A stretch of DNA of 64,000 nt from Neostapfia colusana (lineage: Eukaryota > Streptophyta > Magnoliopsida > Poales > Poaceae): the NCBI GenBank assembly GCA_030760725.1, contig JASWHV010000008.1, positions 49,672,057 to 49,736,056 on the forward strand, given 5' to 3'. Positions 22,072-33,659 of this stretch are shown here, piece after piece; within the stretch, counting starts at the first letter, position 1; every line of letters starts with the position of its first letter. Below the pieces are notes generated by a model. That model was given only the letters and a program-made list of their open reading frames with translations. It was not told the origin of the DNA and ran no database searches. The translations under genes and the position numbers were made by a program.

Positions 22072-23606
22072 TGTCGGTACCCTCAATACCGGGTACCCCC
22101 TTGCACAGGAGAAAACCACCTAAGGACCTCGCCCCCTCCGCAGGGGTGAGCTCCGTGGGCGCCACGTGTCCAGCGGGTCTGGGCCTCCCCTCTCCTCAGA
22201 GGAGAGCTCCGGGTCTGCCACGTGGCCAGAAGGGCCGGACCTCGCCCCCTCCGTAGGGGTGAGCTCCGAGCGCGCCACGTGCCGAGCGGGGCCGGGCCTA
22301 CCGTCTCCTCAGAGGTGAGCCCGCCACGTGGCCGGCAGAGCCGGACCTCGCCCCCTCCGGAGGAGTGAGCTCCGAGGGCGCCACGTGTCCATCGGGACCG
22401 GGCCTCTGCTCTCCTAAGACGTGATCCCCGGGCCTGCCACGTGGCCAGCAGAGCCGGACCTCACCCCCTCCGCGGGGGTGAGCTCCGAAGGCGCCACGTG
22501 TCCAGCGGGGCCGAGCCTTCCCCCTCCTCAGAGGTGAGCCCCGTGCCCGCCACGTGGCCAGCAGAGCCATACCTCGCCCCCTCCACAGGGGTGAGCTCCG
22601 AAGGCGCCACGTGTCCAGTAGAGCCGAGCCTCCCCTCTCCTCAGAGGTGAGCCCCGGGCACGCCACGTGACCAGCAGAGCCATACCTCGCCCCTCTGCAA
22701 GGGTGAGCTCCGAAGGCGCCACGTGTCCAGCAGGGCCGAGCCTCCCCTCTCCTCAGAGGTGAGCCCCGGGCCCACCACGTGGCCGGCAGAGCCGTACCTC
22801 GCCCCCTCCATAGGGGTGAGCTCCGAAGGCGCCACATGTCCAGCGAGGCCAGGCCTCCCTTCTCCTCAGAGGCGAGCCCTGGTCCTGCCACGTGGCCAAC
22901 AGAGCTGTGCTGCCCACCCCGACTCAGTAGGCAGCAGGAGTAAAGGCATGCCATGCCTCGTCCAATCAAGACATTCAAGACCCGCGCCTTCCCAAGACGC
23001 GGAGACACGGCGCGCGCCCCTGCCAGGTGGCGTTGTGGCCAGTCGCATCACAGTGAAGAAAAGCGCCATGTGTCAGAGGCCGTAGACCAATAAACACAGC
23101 GACAAGACATGCCCTGCCGTCCCGGCCATCATCAACCACTACGCCTAGCTTGCGGCACGGACAGGACGGTAGGACGACGACTAAGAATTCCTCGCCAGAG
23201 ACAACTACCAGCATTCACTGCAAGATATGGTAGATGGCAGGAAATCGCCCCGGGGCCACCTGTCGGGCTTCGGGGCCCACCTTGTAAGCCGCCCGAGCCT
23301 TGAAGTATAAAAGGCTCGGGTAGGCAACGTTGCAAGGGGTTTGGATCCCTCAGCATTCGGCCCCCAGGTTAGACAGTTCATCATACAGAACACCACGCTT
23401 AGAACTCCAGTTCTAAGCTCCGAGCAACACAGCTCCTGTGGACATAGCGTATTACGCTCCGGCGGCCCGAACCACGTGAAAATCCTTGTGTCAATCCTCT
23501 CACAATCATCGTGACCTCTCGAGAGAACTAGCCCTTCCGTAAAAGAGCCTCCGCGGGCTGCTCTAGAAGCAGGCCCGGGGAAAGTGTCAACCTCTACACT
23601 TCGACA
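22072..23606 (+). repeat. 1535-bp LTR with terminal TGTCG...CGACA
   Basis: Starts TGTCGGTACCCTCAATACC and ends CTACACTTCGACA; the 5-bp ends are inverted repeats. A TATA-like GTATAAAAGG is near 23305-23314. No primer site follows it, consistent with a 3' LTR. The first 800 bp are the G-box array listed next. Confidence 0.75.
22125..22905 (+). repeat. About seven 113-bp tandem repeats, each with two G-box sites
   Basis: CCTCGCCCCCTCC recurs at about 22125, 22240, 22345, 22458, 22571, 22684 and 22796. Each unit holds GCCACGTGTCC and GCCACGTGGCC about 56 bp apart. By eye 13 of 14 sites keep CACGTG (the one near 22830 is CACATG). CACGTG is the G-box bound by bZIP and bHLH factors, and the GCCACGTGTC form also fits an ABA-response element. 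The long minus-strand frame at 22298-23008 is a by-product of the repeats. Confidence 0.85.
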
Positions 23607-23805
23607 ATAGTAGTGTATGTGTAGGTAGTGATGACATGAGCACGACTTCTCAGAGACCCGAGAATAATGTATCTTGTATAAAGTTTATGCTTTATCAATA
23701 TATGTGAATGTTGTGCAAGTTATTCATGTGTCACTTCAATACCTACTGTTTCATATGGAATTTTAAGTATGACATGTGCTGATCACTACTGTTTTAGATT
23801 TCAGA

Positions 23806-25342
23806 ATGACTCGATCTCGTGCCAACCCAGACGTTGGGGGTTCCAGTCGGGGGGAGAGACCTCCCAACAGCCTCCCGAGGATTCCTCGGGACAGCAACAG
23901 CAGCAACAGCAACAACCGCCACCGCCAACGGTTACTTTGGCTGACATCGTTGCAGCGATGGCGGGTTCTCATCAGCAGCACACGGAGTTGCTACAGACAC
24001 TTATTGCCAATACGTCTCGGCCGGAGAGACGTCAAGATCGCGAGGAGCGCCAACAAAGCTCCTACTCTGACTTTCTGGCTACTCATCCCCCGGTATTCTC
24101 AAGGGAGGATGAACCCATCGATGCGGACAACTGGCTCCGCACGATGGATATGAAGTTCGGGCTGCTCCAAGTGAGTGAACAGCGCAAGCCTCATTCGCGG
24201 TCCAACAGCTTCAGGGATCCGCGAGCGCTTGGTGGGCGAATTTCTGCGCCTCGCAACCCACTGAGCGAGTTATGACCTGGGCGGAGTTCCGGACGGCCTT
24301 CAGGGCCTATCACATACCGCCAGGTATTATGAAGAGGAAGACGCAGGAGTTCCTTCGCCTGCAGCAAGGAAGCAGGAACGCACTGGAATACTCCAGGGTG
24401 TTCAATGATTTTGTACTCTACGCTTCTTATCATGCTGATACCAACGAGGAGCGGCGGGATCATTTTTACCAGGGGCTTAACCCGCTCCTGAAGGACAAGC
24501 TGGTGATGTTCAATCGCGGCAGCCTCAACGATATTGTTGATGCTGCGATTGTTCAGGAGGATTCCGGCAAGGAGTTAGCGGCAGTGGAGAGGAAGCGAAG
24601 CGCGCCGCAAAGCAGCGGAGAAGGAGGTGGTCCTTCTCAAAAATACAGGATGGTGAATCGTTCACCATCGGGTCCACACTGGCAGCCACCACAGAGGCCG
24701 ATGTCATCCCGCAGTCGGCATATTCTCCACCGGCATTCAGGCCGGCACTGCCAGCACCTCCTCTGCAGCAACAACAGCAGCAGCGGCCGATGCCGCGTGC
24801 GTATGCACCTCAGCAGCGCATGCCGGGCTTTCATCCCCCAAGCATCGGCCAGGCAGCAGCCACATGCTACAAATGTGGTCGCCCAGGGCACTTCGCCAAC
24901 AACTGTCCTGAGAGACAAGGCGGCGGAGTTGTACCGCAGTTTTCAGGGAGGAACCAGCCTCGGAACCCAACTAATGCCCGGCACCGTCCACCAACTTGCC
25001 ATAGAGGACGTGCCGGAAGGAGAGCCAATCCTTGCGGGTATGTTCCAACTCCACCAGCACCCCACTGTAGTGTTATTTGATTCAGGTGCCACGCATAGCT
25101 TCATTAGCCAAGCTTTTATTGCTAAATACAGCTTGAAAATACTACCCACTGATAGTCCATACTTGATTTGTTCACTGGGTGGGAAAATTTCAGCAAGCAT
25201 GATGGTTCCAAAAGCGCCATTATGCTTAGAGGGTAGAGTATACCCTACGTCTCTCATAGTATTAGAGGGACAGAATGTCGATGTCATCTTAGGGATGTCG
25301 TGGTTAATCCACCACGGCGCTGTTTTAGACACCTTCCTCTGA
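23806..25342 (+). pseudogene. gag and protease of the plus-strand gypsy
   Basis: ATG at 23806 gives MTRSRANPDVGGSS; the frame shifts within the Gln/Pro-rich region (about 23870-23930). The next frame reads DFLATHPPVFSREDEPIDAD and a gag core (AFRAYHIPPGIMKRK, QGLNPLLKDKL) after another shift near 24200. The zinc knuckle CYKCGRPGHFANNC is at about 24865-24910 in a different frame. The protease motif VVLFDSGATHSFISQ (about 25065-25110) is intact, and the frame ends at TGA 25340-25342. At least three frame changes, so no functional Gag. Confidence 0.85.
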
Positions 25343-25345
25343 GTC

Positions 25346-28170
25346 GTGCATTTTAACTCAGAAGTGCACGAGCCGCACTCTTTATTTCTGGCTAGTCCAG
25401 AAATAAAACTTCCAAGTGTATATCAATCCACAACTATTAGATTGAAAGACATTCCAGTAGTGCGTGAGTTCCCTGACGTGTTTCCGGATGATTTACTGGG
25501 GATGCCGCCCTACAGAGAGGTGGAGTTCAAGATTGAACTTGCACCAGGAACCATGCCAATATCCCGAAGGCCGTACAAGATGGCGCCCAAGGAATTGGCT
25601 GAACTGAAGACACAGTTAACGGACTTGCTGGAGAAGGGTTTTATTATGCCGAGCTCCTCGCCATGGGGCTGTTCGGCATTATTTGTGAAGAAGAAAGACA
25701 AGACGTTGTGGCTTTGCGTGGACTATCATCCACTAAATGCCGTAACCATCAAAAACAAGTACCCGTTGCCATGGATCGACATGTTGTTTGATCAGTTGGT
25801 CGAAGCAAAGATCTTTTCCAAGATGTACTTGAGATCCGGGTACCATCAGATTAAGATACAGGCTGACGATATTCCGAAGACGGCTTTCTCAACGAGGTAC
25901 GGACATTATGAGTACCTGGTCATGGCCTTCAGCCTCACCAATGCTCTAGCTCACTTCATGTATTTGATGAACTTGGTATTCATGCCGGAGCTGGACAAGT
26001 TTGTCATGGTCTTCATCTATGACATATTGGTATATTCCAAGTCGGAGGAAGAACACAAGAAGCATCTGCGTATAGTCTTGCAACGGCTGCGGGATCACAA
26101 GCTATACGCGAAATTCAGCAAGTGCGAATTCTGGATATCGCAAGTGCCTTTTCTCAGGCATATTATCTCAGCGTAGGGCATCGCTGTATACCCGAGTAAG
26201 ATCACACAAGTGCTGAATTGGAAGTCCCCAAGAACTGTTCACGAGGTACGGAGTTTCCTCGGACTCGCGGGATATTATCGGAGGTTAATTCCAAACTTCT
26301 CAAAGATTGCCAAGCCTATGACAGAGCTGCTGAAGAAGGCTACCAAATATGTTTGGAGTCCAGCATGTGAAGCAGCGTTCAAGGCATTAGTGAAGCACCT
26401 AACATCAGCACCGGTTTTGGCGCAGCCAGACACAACAAAACCGTTCGATGTGTACTGCGATGCATCCGGCATTGGACTCGGATGTGAGCTGATGCAAGAC
26501 CGAAGGGTGGTAGCGTATGGATCACAGCAGCTCAGAAACCATGAGCAGAATTATCCAACTCATGACTTGGAGCTCGCTGCCGTGGTACTCGCACTTAAAT
26601 TGTGGAGGCACTACCTGCTCGGTAACCTCGTGCATTTATATACTGACCACAAAATCCTCAAGTACATATTCACTCAGAAAGTGATGAACGTGAGGCAGCG
26701 AAGATGGTTGGAGTTGATAAAGGATTCCACATGGAGCTCTCTACAACTTAGCTTTGATCCCCACCATCCATGAAGAGATAGCGGCAGCTCAGAAACATGA
26801 CAAGGGCATGTCGCATTTGCGGAGATGTATAGACAGTGGGGAGCTGAAATGTTTCTGGAAAGACGGAGATGGCGTCCTATGGTTCAAGGACCAGATTGGC
26901 GTACCCCGTAACCCGGAGTTAAGGAAGAAAATCTTTGATGAGGCTCACTTGTCAAAGTTTTCTATTCACTCCAGCAGCAATAAAATGTATCAAGAACTCA
27001 GAAAAAAGTTTTGGTGGACACGAATGAAGCGGGAGATCGCAAAGTACGTGTCCGAGTGGTGATACATGTCGGAGGGTGAAGGCAGACCACATGAGAAAAC
27101 CGGGACTGCTACAACCACTGGGCATTCCTGCCTGGAAGTGGGAAGATGTGAGAATGGACTTCATCATTGGTTTACCCACCACTTTTCAGAAACATGATTC
27201 TGTGTGGATGATCGTTGACCGGCTCACCAAAGTTGCCCATTTCATCCCGGTCAACACCAACTACAATGCCAAGAAGTATGCTGGATTGTACATCTCACGG
27301 ATCCTATGCTTGTACGGCGTACCCCACACCATCATATCGGATCGGGGCACTTTATTTGTGTCCTGTTTTTGGGAGCAGCTGCACGCTGCGTTGGGGACGA
27401 AGCTGATCCGTAGTTCGGCGTACCATCCGCAGACGGATGGACAAACCGAGCGGGTAAACTAAATTTTAGAAGATATGCTACGAGCTTGCGCTATCAACCA
27501 TGGTAAGAATTGGGATGATCACTTACCGTTGGCCGAGTTATCGCACAACAATGGGTACCAAGCCAGCATCAAGATGGCGCCTTACGAGGCACTATACGGG
27601 AGAAAATGCCGCACACCACTGAATTGGTGTGAGTCTGGCGAAAGGGTCACCTTTGGGATTGATCTTGTCAAAAACGCGGAGGAAAAGGTTCGACTAATTC
27701 AAGCAAACCTAAAAGCCACCCAATCCTGACAAAAACAGTATGCGGACCGGAGAAGACGCCCATTACAATTCGAAGTTAGGGATCACGTATATCTACCTGT
27801 GTCTCCAATGAAGGGCGTAAACAGATTCGGGGTGAGAGGAAAGTTAGCACCCCGATTCATCGGTCCATTCCAGATTACGAAAAGATGTGGATCGGTAGCA
27901 TACCGGGTGAATTTACCCGAAGCACATTCCGGTGTGCACGACGTCTTTCACATTTCCCAGCTGATGAAGTGTCTTAAGCTATCAACTACCATTCAGCTGG
28001 ATGATATAGAAGAACTGAAACCGGATCTCACGTATCGGGAGGAGCCGGTTCAAATAATTGATGAAAAGGCCCAAACCACACGTAACCGTACGTTGTGGTT
28101 CTACAAAGTTCTATGGAGTAATCACTCCGTAGATGAAGCGACATGGGAGCGAAGGATTTCTTCGTGCTAA
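25346..28170 (+). pseudogene. RT, RNase H, integrase and chromodomain of the plus-strand gypsy
   Basis: RT is recognisable through FPDVFPDDLLGMPP, PYKMAPKELAELK and SSPWGCSALFVKKKDK. The catalytic FIDD motif is FIYD (VFIYDILVYSK, about 26010-26040), losing one metal-binding Asp. TAG follows at 26174-26176, then RNase H (FDVYCDASGIGLGC, YTDHKILKYIFTQ). A deletion after RWLELIKD (about 26730) removes the RNase H-integrase linker. Integrase shows MDFIIGLPTT, IISDRGTLFVS and HPQTDGQTERVN, with TAA at 27460-27462 and TGA at 27727-27729. The chromodomain (EEPVQIIDEKAQTTRNRTL, DEATWE) ends at 28170. Same clade as the minus tandem, another family. Confidence 0.88.
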
Positions 28171-28260
28171 CTACCCCGACTTTTTCACGTCGCATATACG
28201 GTAATTTTCCACCGTCCTCTCTCTCATTTTCACCTTATAATCTCGGGACGAGATTCTTTT

Positions 28261-28273
28261 AAGGGGGGAGGAA
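28261..28273 (+). promoter_or_regulatory. Polypurine tract
   Basis: AAGGGGGGAGGAA immediately precedes the LTR start TGTAAGGGCC. Confidence 0.85.
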
Positions 28274-31200
28274 TGTAAGGGCCTATATTTTTGCACACAT
28301 CCAAAGTGTTCATCACACCACACACACCTCATTTGAGGAAACTTTATTAACACCTTTGAAGAGCAAGTAAACACTATCAACATAGTCATTAGAGAATAAA
28401 CTCACAAATTGAAAAAGTGGCATTTCCCACATGCATCTTATAGGGGATGAGCAGATGAAAAACTCATACACCTTGCTAGGAATGCTCATGCCACATTTTT
28501 GTGAGCTCACACACCAATTTTCACTCCATTTGGAGTTGATCTTGACATGAGCTAACTTTAGCAAATTCAAACTCAATTTAAATTTCAAACTGCATATGTG
28601 CTGAAATTATATTCAAACACTTCACAATTTGAATTCTATCCAATTCAAATGGCTAGTTGGTAGTTAATTCAAATGTCTAAGGGTATTAGGGGGACTACTG
28701 TTTAGGGCAGTGGGAAAAGTTAAATTTCAGAGGTTAAAACTGCAGTGGGACCCACATGTCAGCCTCACTAGCAATTTTAACCGACTGAAGAGCTCAGCTC
28801 GGTTTCTTGCGCTCGATCCAGCAGCCGCCACGGCGAGCAGCGGCAAGGACAGCAGCTGGTTTCCGCCCCTGACCACTGAACCGCCTCGCTGCCCCTCTTA
28901 TCCCCGCAGCTGAGCCGGCCAGAGGCAGCACCGACCATTTCTTCGCTCCTCGCGCAAGAAAACGTCGCCTCGCCGCCGCTCTCTCGGATTTGATCGGAGA
29001 GCCAGCAATCACAGCCTCCCCACTTCCTCCAAGCTGCAAAACGGTACTAGAGACTCTCCCCCTTCCCCGTCATAAGAACCAGCTGAGTTCGGTTGCTCTC
29101 GCCCCATACCGAAAGTTTTTCCGGTGACCTAAGCTTTCCACACCTCGGGCTCCTGTGGACAGCCTAAATGGGAAGGTGTCACGCCCAAGCTAAGGCATCC
29201 CCGTACGTATTAGGGTCTGGTGTTGCTCACCCCCGAACCACAGCCCGAGTATTTGATCACCGGCGACAAATTTTGTTTTTCCCTTCCATTCAGCGCAGAC
29301 CGACCTTCGGGTGCGAATCCGCCAAATTCGCGTTCCATAGTTGTTTAGAGAGCCTCAAACTGCACCTACCCGAGCTAGGCTTGGTAGCGAGCAACTTTAC
29401 TTTGCAATCCTAGCAAGAAAACCTTGGTAGACCGGCCATTTCTAGCTTTTCTACCGGCGCTAATGGCAGAAGCCATCGGGCGCACTCTGAGAGCTCACCT
29501 AGGACCTCCTCCGAGCTGCCTTGAGCCCATGCCAATCTTCCCTAGGGTGCACTGATGCTCCACGACCAATATCTCGATCTTTTGGGGTGCTAGGAAGTCC
29601 GGTCGACACGGCCTAAGTTCTTCCGAATCCGCCGCTCGTCACCGGCCATGTTCCGGTGATTGTCATGTCGAGCTGAGAGCAGCACCGTGTTCCCCGTGTG
29701 GGATTAGGCAGAGGCGGCAAAAATCGTGGAGTTTGGCACATGGCAAAGCCCTTCCGGCGAGCACTCCGGCGAGGGGAGCGGCGGCCGAGCGTGGGAGGTA
29801 GACGAAGCTCCCGGTCCCACGTGTCAGCGGCCGGATATTTAAACCGGGGATCAGCTGTTGCACCGGATCGGATGTGGCTGCACGCAAAATACTCGTAGCC
29901 CCCTGTATCAGCCGCGGAGGAGTTGACACGTAGCCCCGGTCCCACGCGCAGCGATTTAAACATTTCCCCGATTTTCATATTTAGTTCAAACTTCAAACCC
30001 ACATAACTTTGGCTAGGAAACTCCAAATCGAGTGAACCAAATTTTGTTGGATTCAGCTATCTTAGTACTTTCCAACAAATCAAGTTTTACTTCATGAAAA
30101 TCCTTAGTTCTCCATAATTAATTCTTAAAAATTTAAACTGTTTAGAATTTTAATTGGGGAACCCTTTGGAGGAAAATTCTGAAATTTTGATGTTCAACAA
30201 AATATCCCTGAGAAACCATAAAAACTTCAGATCCATTTGAGCTCATTTGATCCACCTAATGGTGTGATTAATAAAACTGTTCCAGAGAAAATAGAAAATG
30301 TCCAGAAACATTTTCAGAATTTCTCTGAAATTGTTTAGCTCATATCCTTAGCTAGGAACCTTCAATTTAAGTTAAACAAATTCCATTAGAACACTATAAA
30401 AATCTAGTTTTCAGAAAGGCATGGCTTGCTCCATGAAAACCCCTGGAACACCCTAAGAGCTCCAAGTAAGGCCAAGTGCATAATTATTTGTGGAGAGCTC
30501 AAATAAGCTTTGCTGCAAATGAAACTTTGCCAAATCTCTTTTTAGGTTGTATCCTAACCCCAGTAAAAATTTCAGAGTCATTGGATCTGTCTAGCAAGAC
30601 TTATAGTTCTCACAAGTTTAACTTCAATTCAAATGCATTTAAATTGACACATATTTGTATTTATCACATGTAGTCGCTAAGGTTGAGGAGGAACCCGAAG
30701 TCTTAGACTTCGTCACTCCAGAGGAACAGCTAGCTTACGACCAAGAGCAGCAAGGCAAGCTCCGGTTTGCATTAAATCTTTTTACAAATTTTAAATTTTT
30801 GAGAACTTACTTTGAGCACCCATTTAATTTTTGCATTATAGTCTTGTTTGAAAACCCAAATGCATAGCCAAGAAAACCCTTGGGTGGTCTTAGGTGTTTA
30901 AACCTCGTTTAGCTACTGCAATGCTAAGATAGAGTAGGATTTTGTACAAGACGAGTAGTTGGAACTACTCGCGAGAATAGGCTAGATGCACACTACTCGG
31001 GTAAAGATAGCAAATGAAACACATGGCAAGAAAAATGAGACCGAGCGGAGAATAAGGGCAGCAGGAATTTGGGGGCCTGGGTGCCATGGCTCCGCTTGTG
31101 TCGATTGAGGACTGAGCCGTGTGCGGGCATGTTGAACAAGCTAGAACAGTACCGAAGACCTACCGGATATATGGGGACCAGGAAACCGATGTAACTCGGG

Positions 31201-32170
31201 TAGCTGGGTGTTGAGGCATAGCTGGTCGTTCAGAGGGTAAGTTGAAAGCTCGAGGTGTAAATCGGCTGGCGGCATTGTGTATGCACGCGCAGAGACCTCT
31301 TGCTCGGGACGATTGGAATGGTTCAACATTTGGCTGGCGGTTGAAAGGTGGTTGCGTACGACGTCCGTGATGGTTGATGTAGGCAACATCGAGTACGGGC
31401 GTACGTGACGGGTTATTCGGGTAACCCTGCAGGTATAAATGGATTATAATCGCCGTCCCTCGCGGTCAGTGAGTACCACTTGTTCACTGTACCGTGACGT
31501 AGAAAGAACAGGCTAGATACATGTTAAAAATTTGCTGATTTGAAAGCTATACATTGCTTGTTAATGACTTGTTGTAGTATAGAGCTAATTAAAGTTCTTT
31601 TCAACTTTGGACAAAGTACATGAGAGAAATGTGTTTCTTGTTTGATTGCGGCTCTCTCATGTGCCTTAGCGTAAGGTTCTCCACAGCCTGCTGCTAAAAC
31701 ATGAAAGTAAGGCTCAAATAATTAGGCAAGTCCTTTGCAACTTATTTACCTCATGTACCCTAAAACCCTACCTGTAGAAGTTTCATGTATAGGAGAGACG
31801 GGTCAGACTTGCTGAGCCATCATGCTCACTGCTTGTGTTTGAAGCTTTTGCAGTAGTTAATGAGGAAGAGACTACCGAGGAAGAGATGGAACCCAAGAGG
31901 GAAACCCCGTCGAGTGGGAGTCGTGCATGCCGCCGTGTTATTGTGCATGTGTGCTAGCGGAGACACGTTCACGGGCTGAATGTGAACTCGATGCGTAGTC
32001 TATGCCCGTGAGTGTAAACTGAACTTATTTTATTGTAAAAATGTTCATAAACTGGTTTATGTAATAAAACTTTGCTTCCGTTTTGTATCTTTGATGTGCG
32101 TTATCCGGTGCTATGCAACGCAGCACCCCTCAGCGTGATCCTGGCTCGACTAGGCCATGGGGCCGTGTCA
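28274..32170 (+). repeat. 3897-bp 3' LTR (family L1)
   Basis: Starts TGTAAGGGCCTAT after the polypurine tract and ends GGGGCCGTGTCA. Same family as the inverted LTR at 60389-63943. Layout: about 0.5 kb AT-rich, GC-rich 28790-29950, AT-rich 29950-30650, then the mini-gene region. An AATAAAA-type signal lies near 32062. No pol-related ORF inside. Confidence 0.88.
30674..31950 (+). pseudogene. Two-exon mini-gene in LTR L1, frame broken in exon b
   Basis: Exon a 30674-30754 (81 nt) follows CACATGTAG and ends CAAG/GCAAGC, reading AKVEEEPEVLDFVTPEEQ and on. Exon b starts at 31854 after TTTTGCAG. A 1-nt difference from the 60389 LTR near 31895 shifts the frame, so this copy is probably broken. Intron 1099 nt. 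The conserved CTTGCTGAG...GCTCAC block lies just before the acceptor. Confidence 0.4.
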
Positions 32171-32218
32171 TTCATGACATCGACACAACTTAGCAAACAA
32201 CATTTCTCGCTCAGAAGA

Positions 32219-33480
32219 ATGCACAAGTGGTACATAACTACCAGCACAAAATATGACATTTGTTACGTCACATTTCATGTGCCAAAAGAAATATTCTGGA
32301 GCGTTGGAGAAGATAAACGAGCCCTTCTGTTGAAGATCCGCGGAGCCTTTTCTATCGAGGCATGCTCGAAATCAACCTGCTACTCGTTTGGTGCTTGTAA
32401 GTGTCTCTAATATTTCGTATTTGCTTTTCTTACTACACGCATACACATGTCATGAGATTATAACAATTCCGTACTTATTCAATAGGATGCAATACATGGA
32501 TACAAAAAGCTGAAGTCCAAGACAGTATCCTTGACCCTACAGTGATTGCAAAGTCGAACTCCGACTTTCAGGTGCAACGGGATTCTGAACAGTACAAGCG
32601 CATGACAAAAAAACAATTTGAAAAATCAATCACAAGCCAAAAGAGGGTTAAAAAGACAAAGGTTGCATCCTACATAGGACATGCCATGTTTAACTTTGTG
32701 AGAGATGGCAAGGACCTCGTAAATGCTCCGTACCACTTCGAGTAAGTTTGACACATGGCATGGAAATAGCAATTATTGCTAATTTTTAACTTAACACGTG
32801 TGTTTGTACGTGTGCAGTAAACACTACATAATGATCTTCATCAAGCCAACACAGGGTTTGGCAATGGTCTTGAACTCAGCCGATTACTCATAAGATACTT
32901 ACAAAGATTTCCTTGACATTTTGAGAAAGTACGGTTATTCGATACTTTTAATATACACACATATATATAGGTTGGCAACTCTTATATGACATTCCATGTA
33001 TGACAGCGCTTAACAGTTTTACGTGAAAAAACTTGGCGGTCGGAGACCTGCTAATAAGGATGCATTGCATATATCAACATATTATCCTTGTCACAAGCAG
33101 CCTTCAGGGAGCGTCTTATGCGAGTATTATGTATGCGAGTATCTTCGGACCGCCTACGAATATAGAGTGAATCGTGAGGATGTAAGTTATACTTAATGCC
33201 AATATTGTATTTTCCTTACTTTTGAGTTTCATTTTCATTGTAACTAGCATATTTTAATACTATTATGTTATCGTTGTCACCAACACATTTTAAACCTTTT
33301 TACGTGTTTCATTGCAGCACACGAAGAATGTGGACGAAGAATGGCCATTTCGAGAGATATGCCTGGTAGAGGAGCCGAGAAGATTGCAAATGAACTGTGT
33401 ACCTTCATGCGTCGCGAAATTTTTCACCGAAAAGGGCAGTTCTTCTATGGCGCAGGTGTAATAGCTGATGTGCCAGAACT
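32219..33480 (+). pseudogene. CACTA-encoded Ulp1-like (C48) protease domain
   Basis: Exon pieces: MHKWYITTSTKYDICYVTF (from 32219, typical of the CACTA second-gene C-terminus); KAEVQDSILDPTVIA from about 32508 to 32740; HYIMIFIKPTQGLAMVLNS with the catalytic His at 32823 on; QPSGSVLCEYYVCEYLR with the catalytic Cys at about 33117-33121; IANELCTFMRREIFHRKG at about 33385-33440. Introns are visible: donor TTCGA/GTAAGT joins acceptor GTGCAG/TAAACAC giving FDKHY in frame, and AGGAT/GTAAGT joins TTGCAG/CACACG. TAA at about 32891-32893 disrupts the protein. Known: many plant CACTA elements carry such a SUMO-protease-like domain; its role in transposition is unclear. Confidence 0.72.
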
Positions 33481-33659
33481 TTGCTAGTATACTGATTGGT
33501 TTTCAGGGAAAAACTTGTAAACTATGAATTGAGATGACTTTTTGGTGATATTGTGTCGATGATGCTTGTTAGAATATATTGTTTCTACTGTGTCTGAATG
33601 TGCATATGAAATTGACCTAGAAATCAGATCTAACAAACCGTATGTAATAATATAATTTC

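Larger units (their letters stand above)
21371..23606 (+). mobile_element. 3' end of another LTR retrotransposon (LTR starting TGTCGG)
   Basis: Seen: about 700 bp of internal sequence (21371-22071), a polypurine-rich GGTGGGACTGGGGGCCAC, then an LTR. No RT or integrase domain is in this piece; a 126-codon frame at 21636-22013 has no recognisable domain and may be noise. The element is cut on the left by insertion of the chromovirus tandem at 21370/21371. Probably gypsy-type from the tract-LTR border, but this is weak. Confidence 0.65.
23607..32170 (+). mobile_element. Chromodomain gypsy element lacking its 5' LTR
   Basis: Leader remnant 23607-23805, gag and protease 23806-25342, pol 25346-28170, polypurine tract 28261-28273, 3' LTR 28274-32170. 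The segment upstream is the unrelated TGTCGG LTR, so the 5' LTR and primer site are missing. The leader remnant shows no ORF. pol carries many lesions, including loss of a catalytic Asp. Confidence 0.85.

Noticed and set aside
22125..22905. CRISPR-like regular repeats
   Set aside because: Units are contiguous 113-bp tandem repeats without unique spacers, in an LTR of a plant element.
22298..23008. 236-codon minus-strand ORF
   Set aside because: It runs through the 113-bp GC-rich tandem repeats and only reflects their periodicity and composition.
24637..24918. Cys-rich minus-strand ORFs opposite the gag knuckle
   Set aside because: Antisense to Gln/Pro-rich gag sequence; no independent support.
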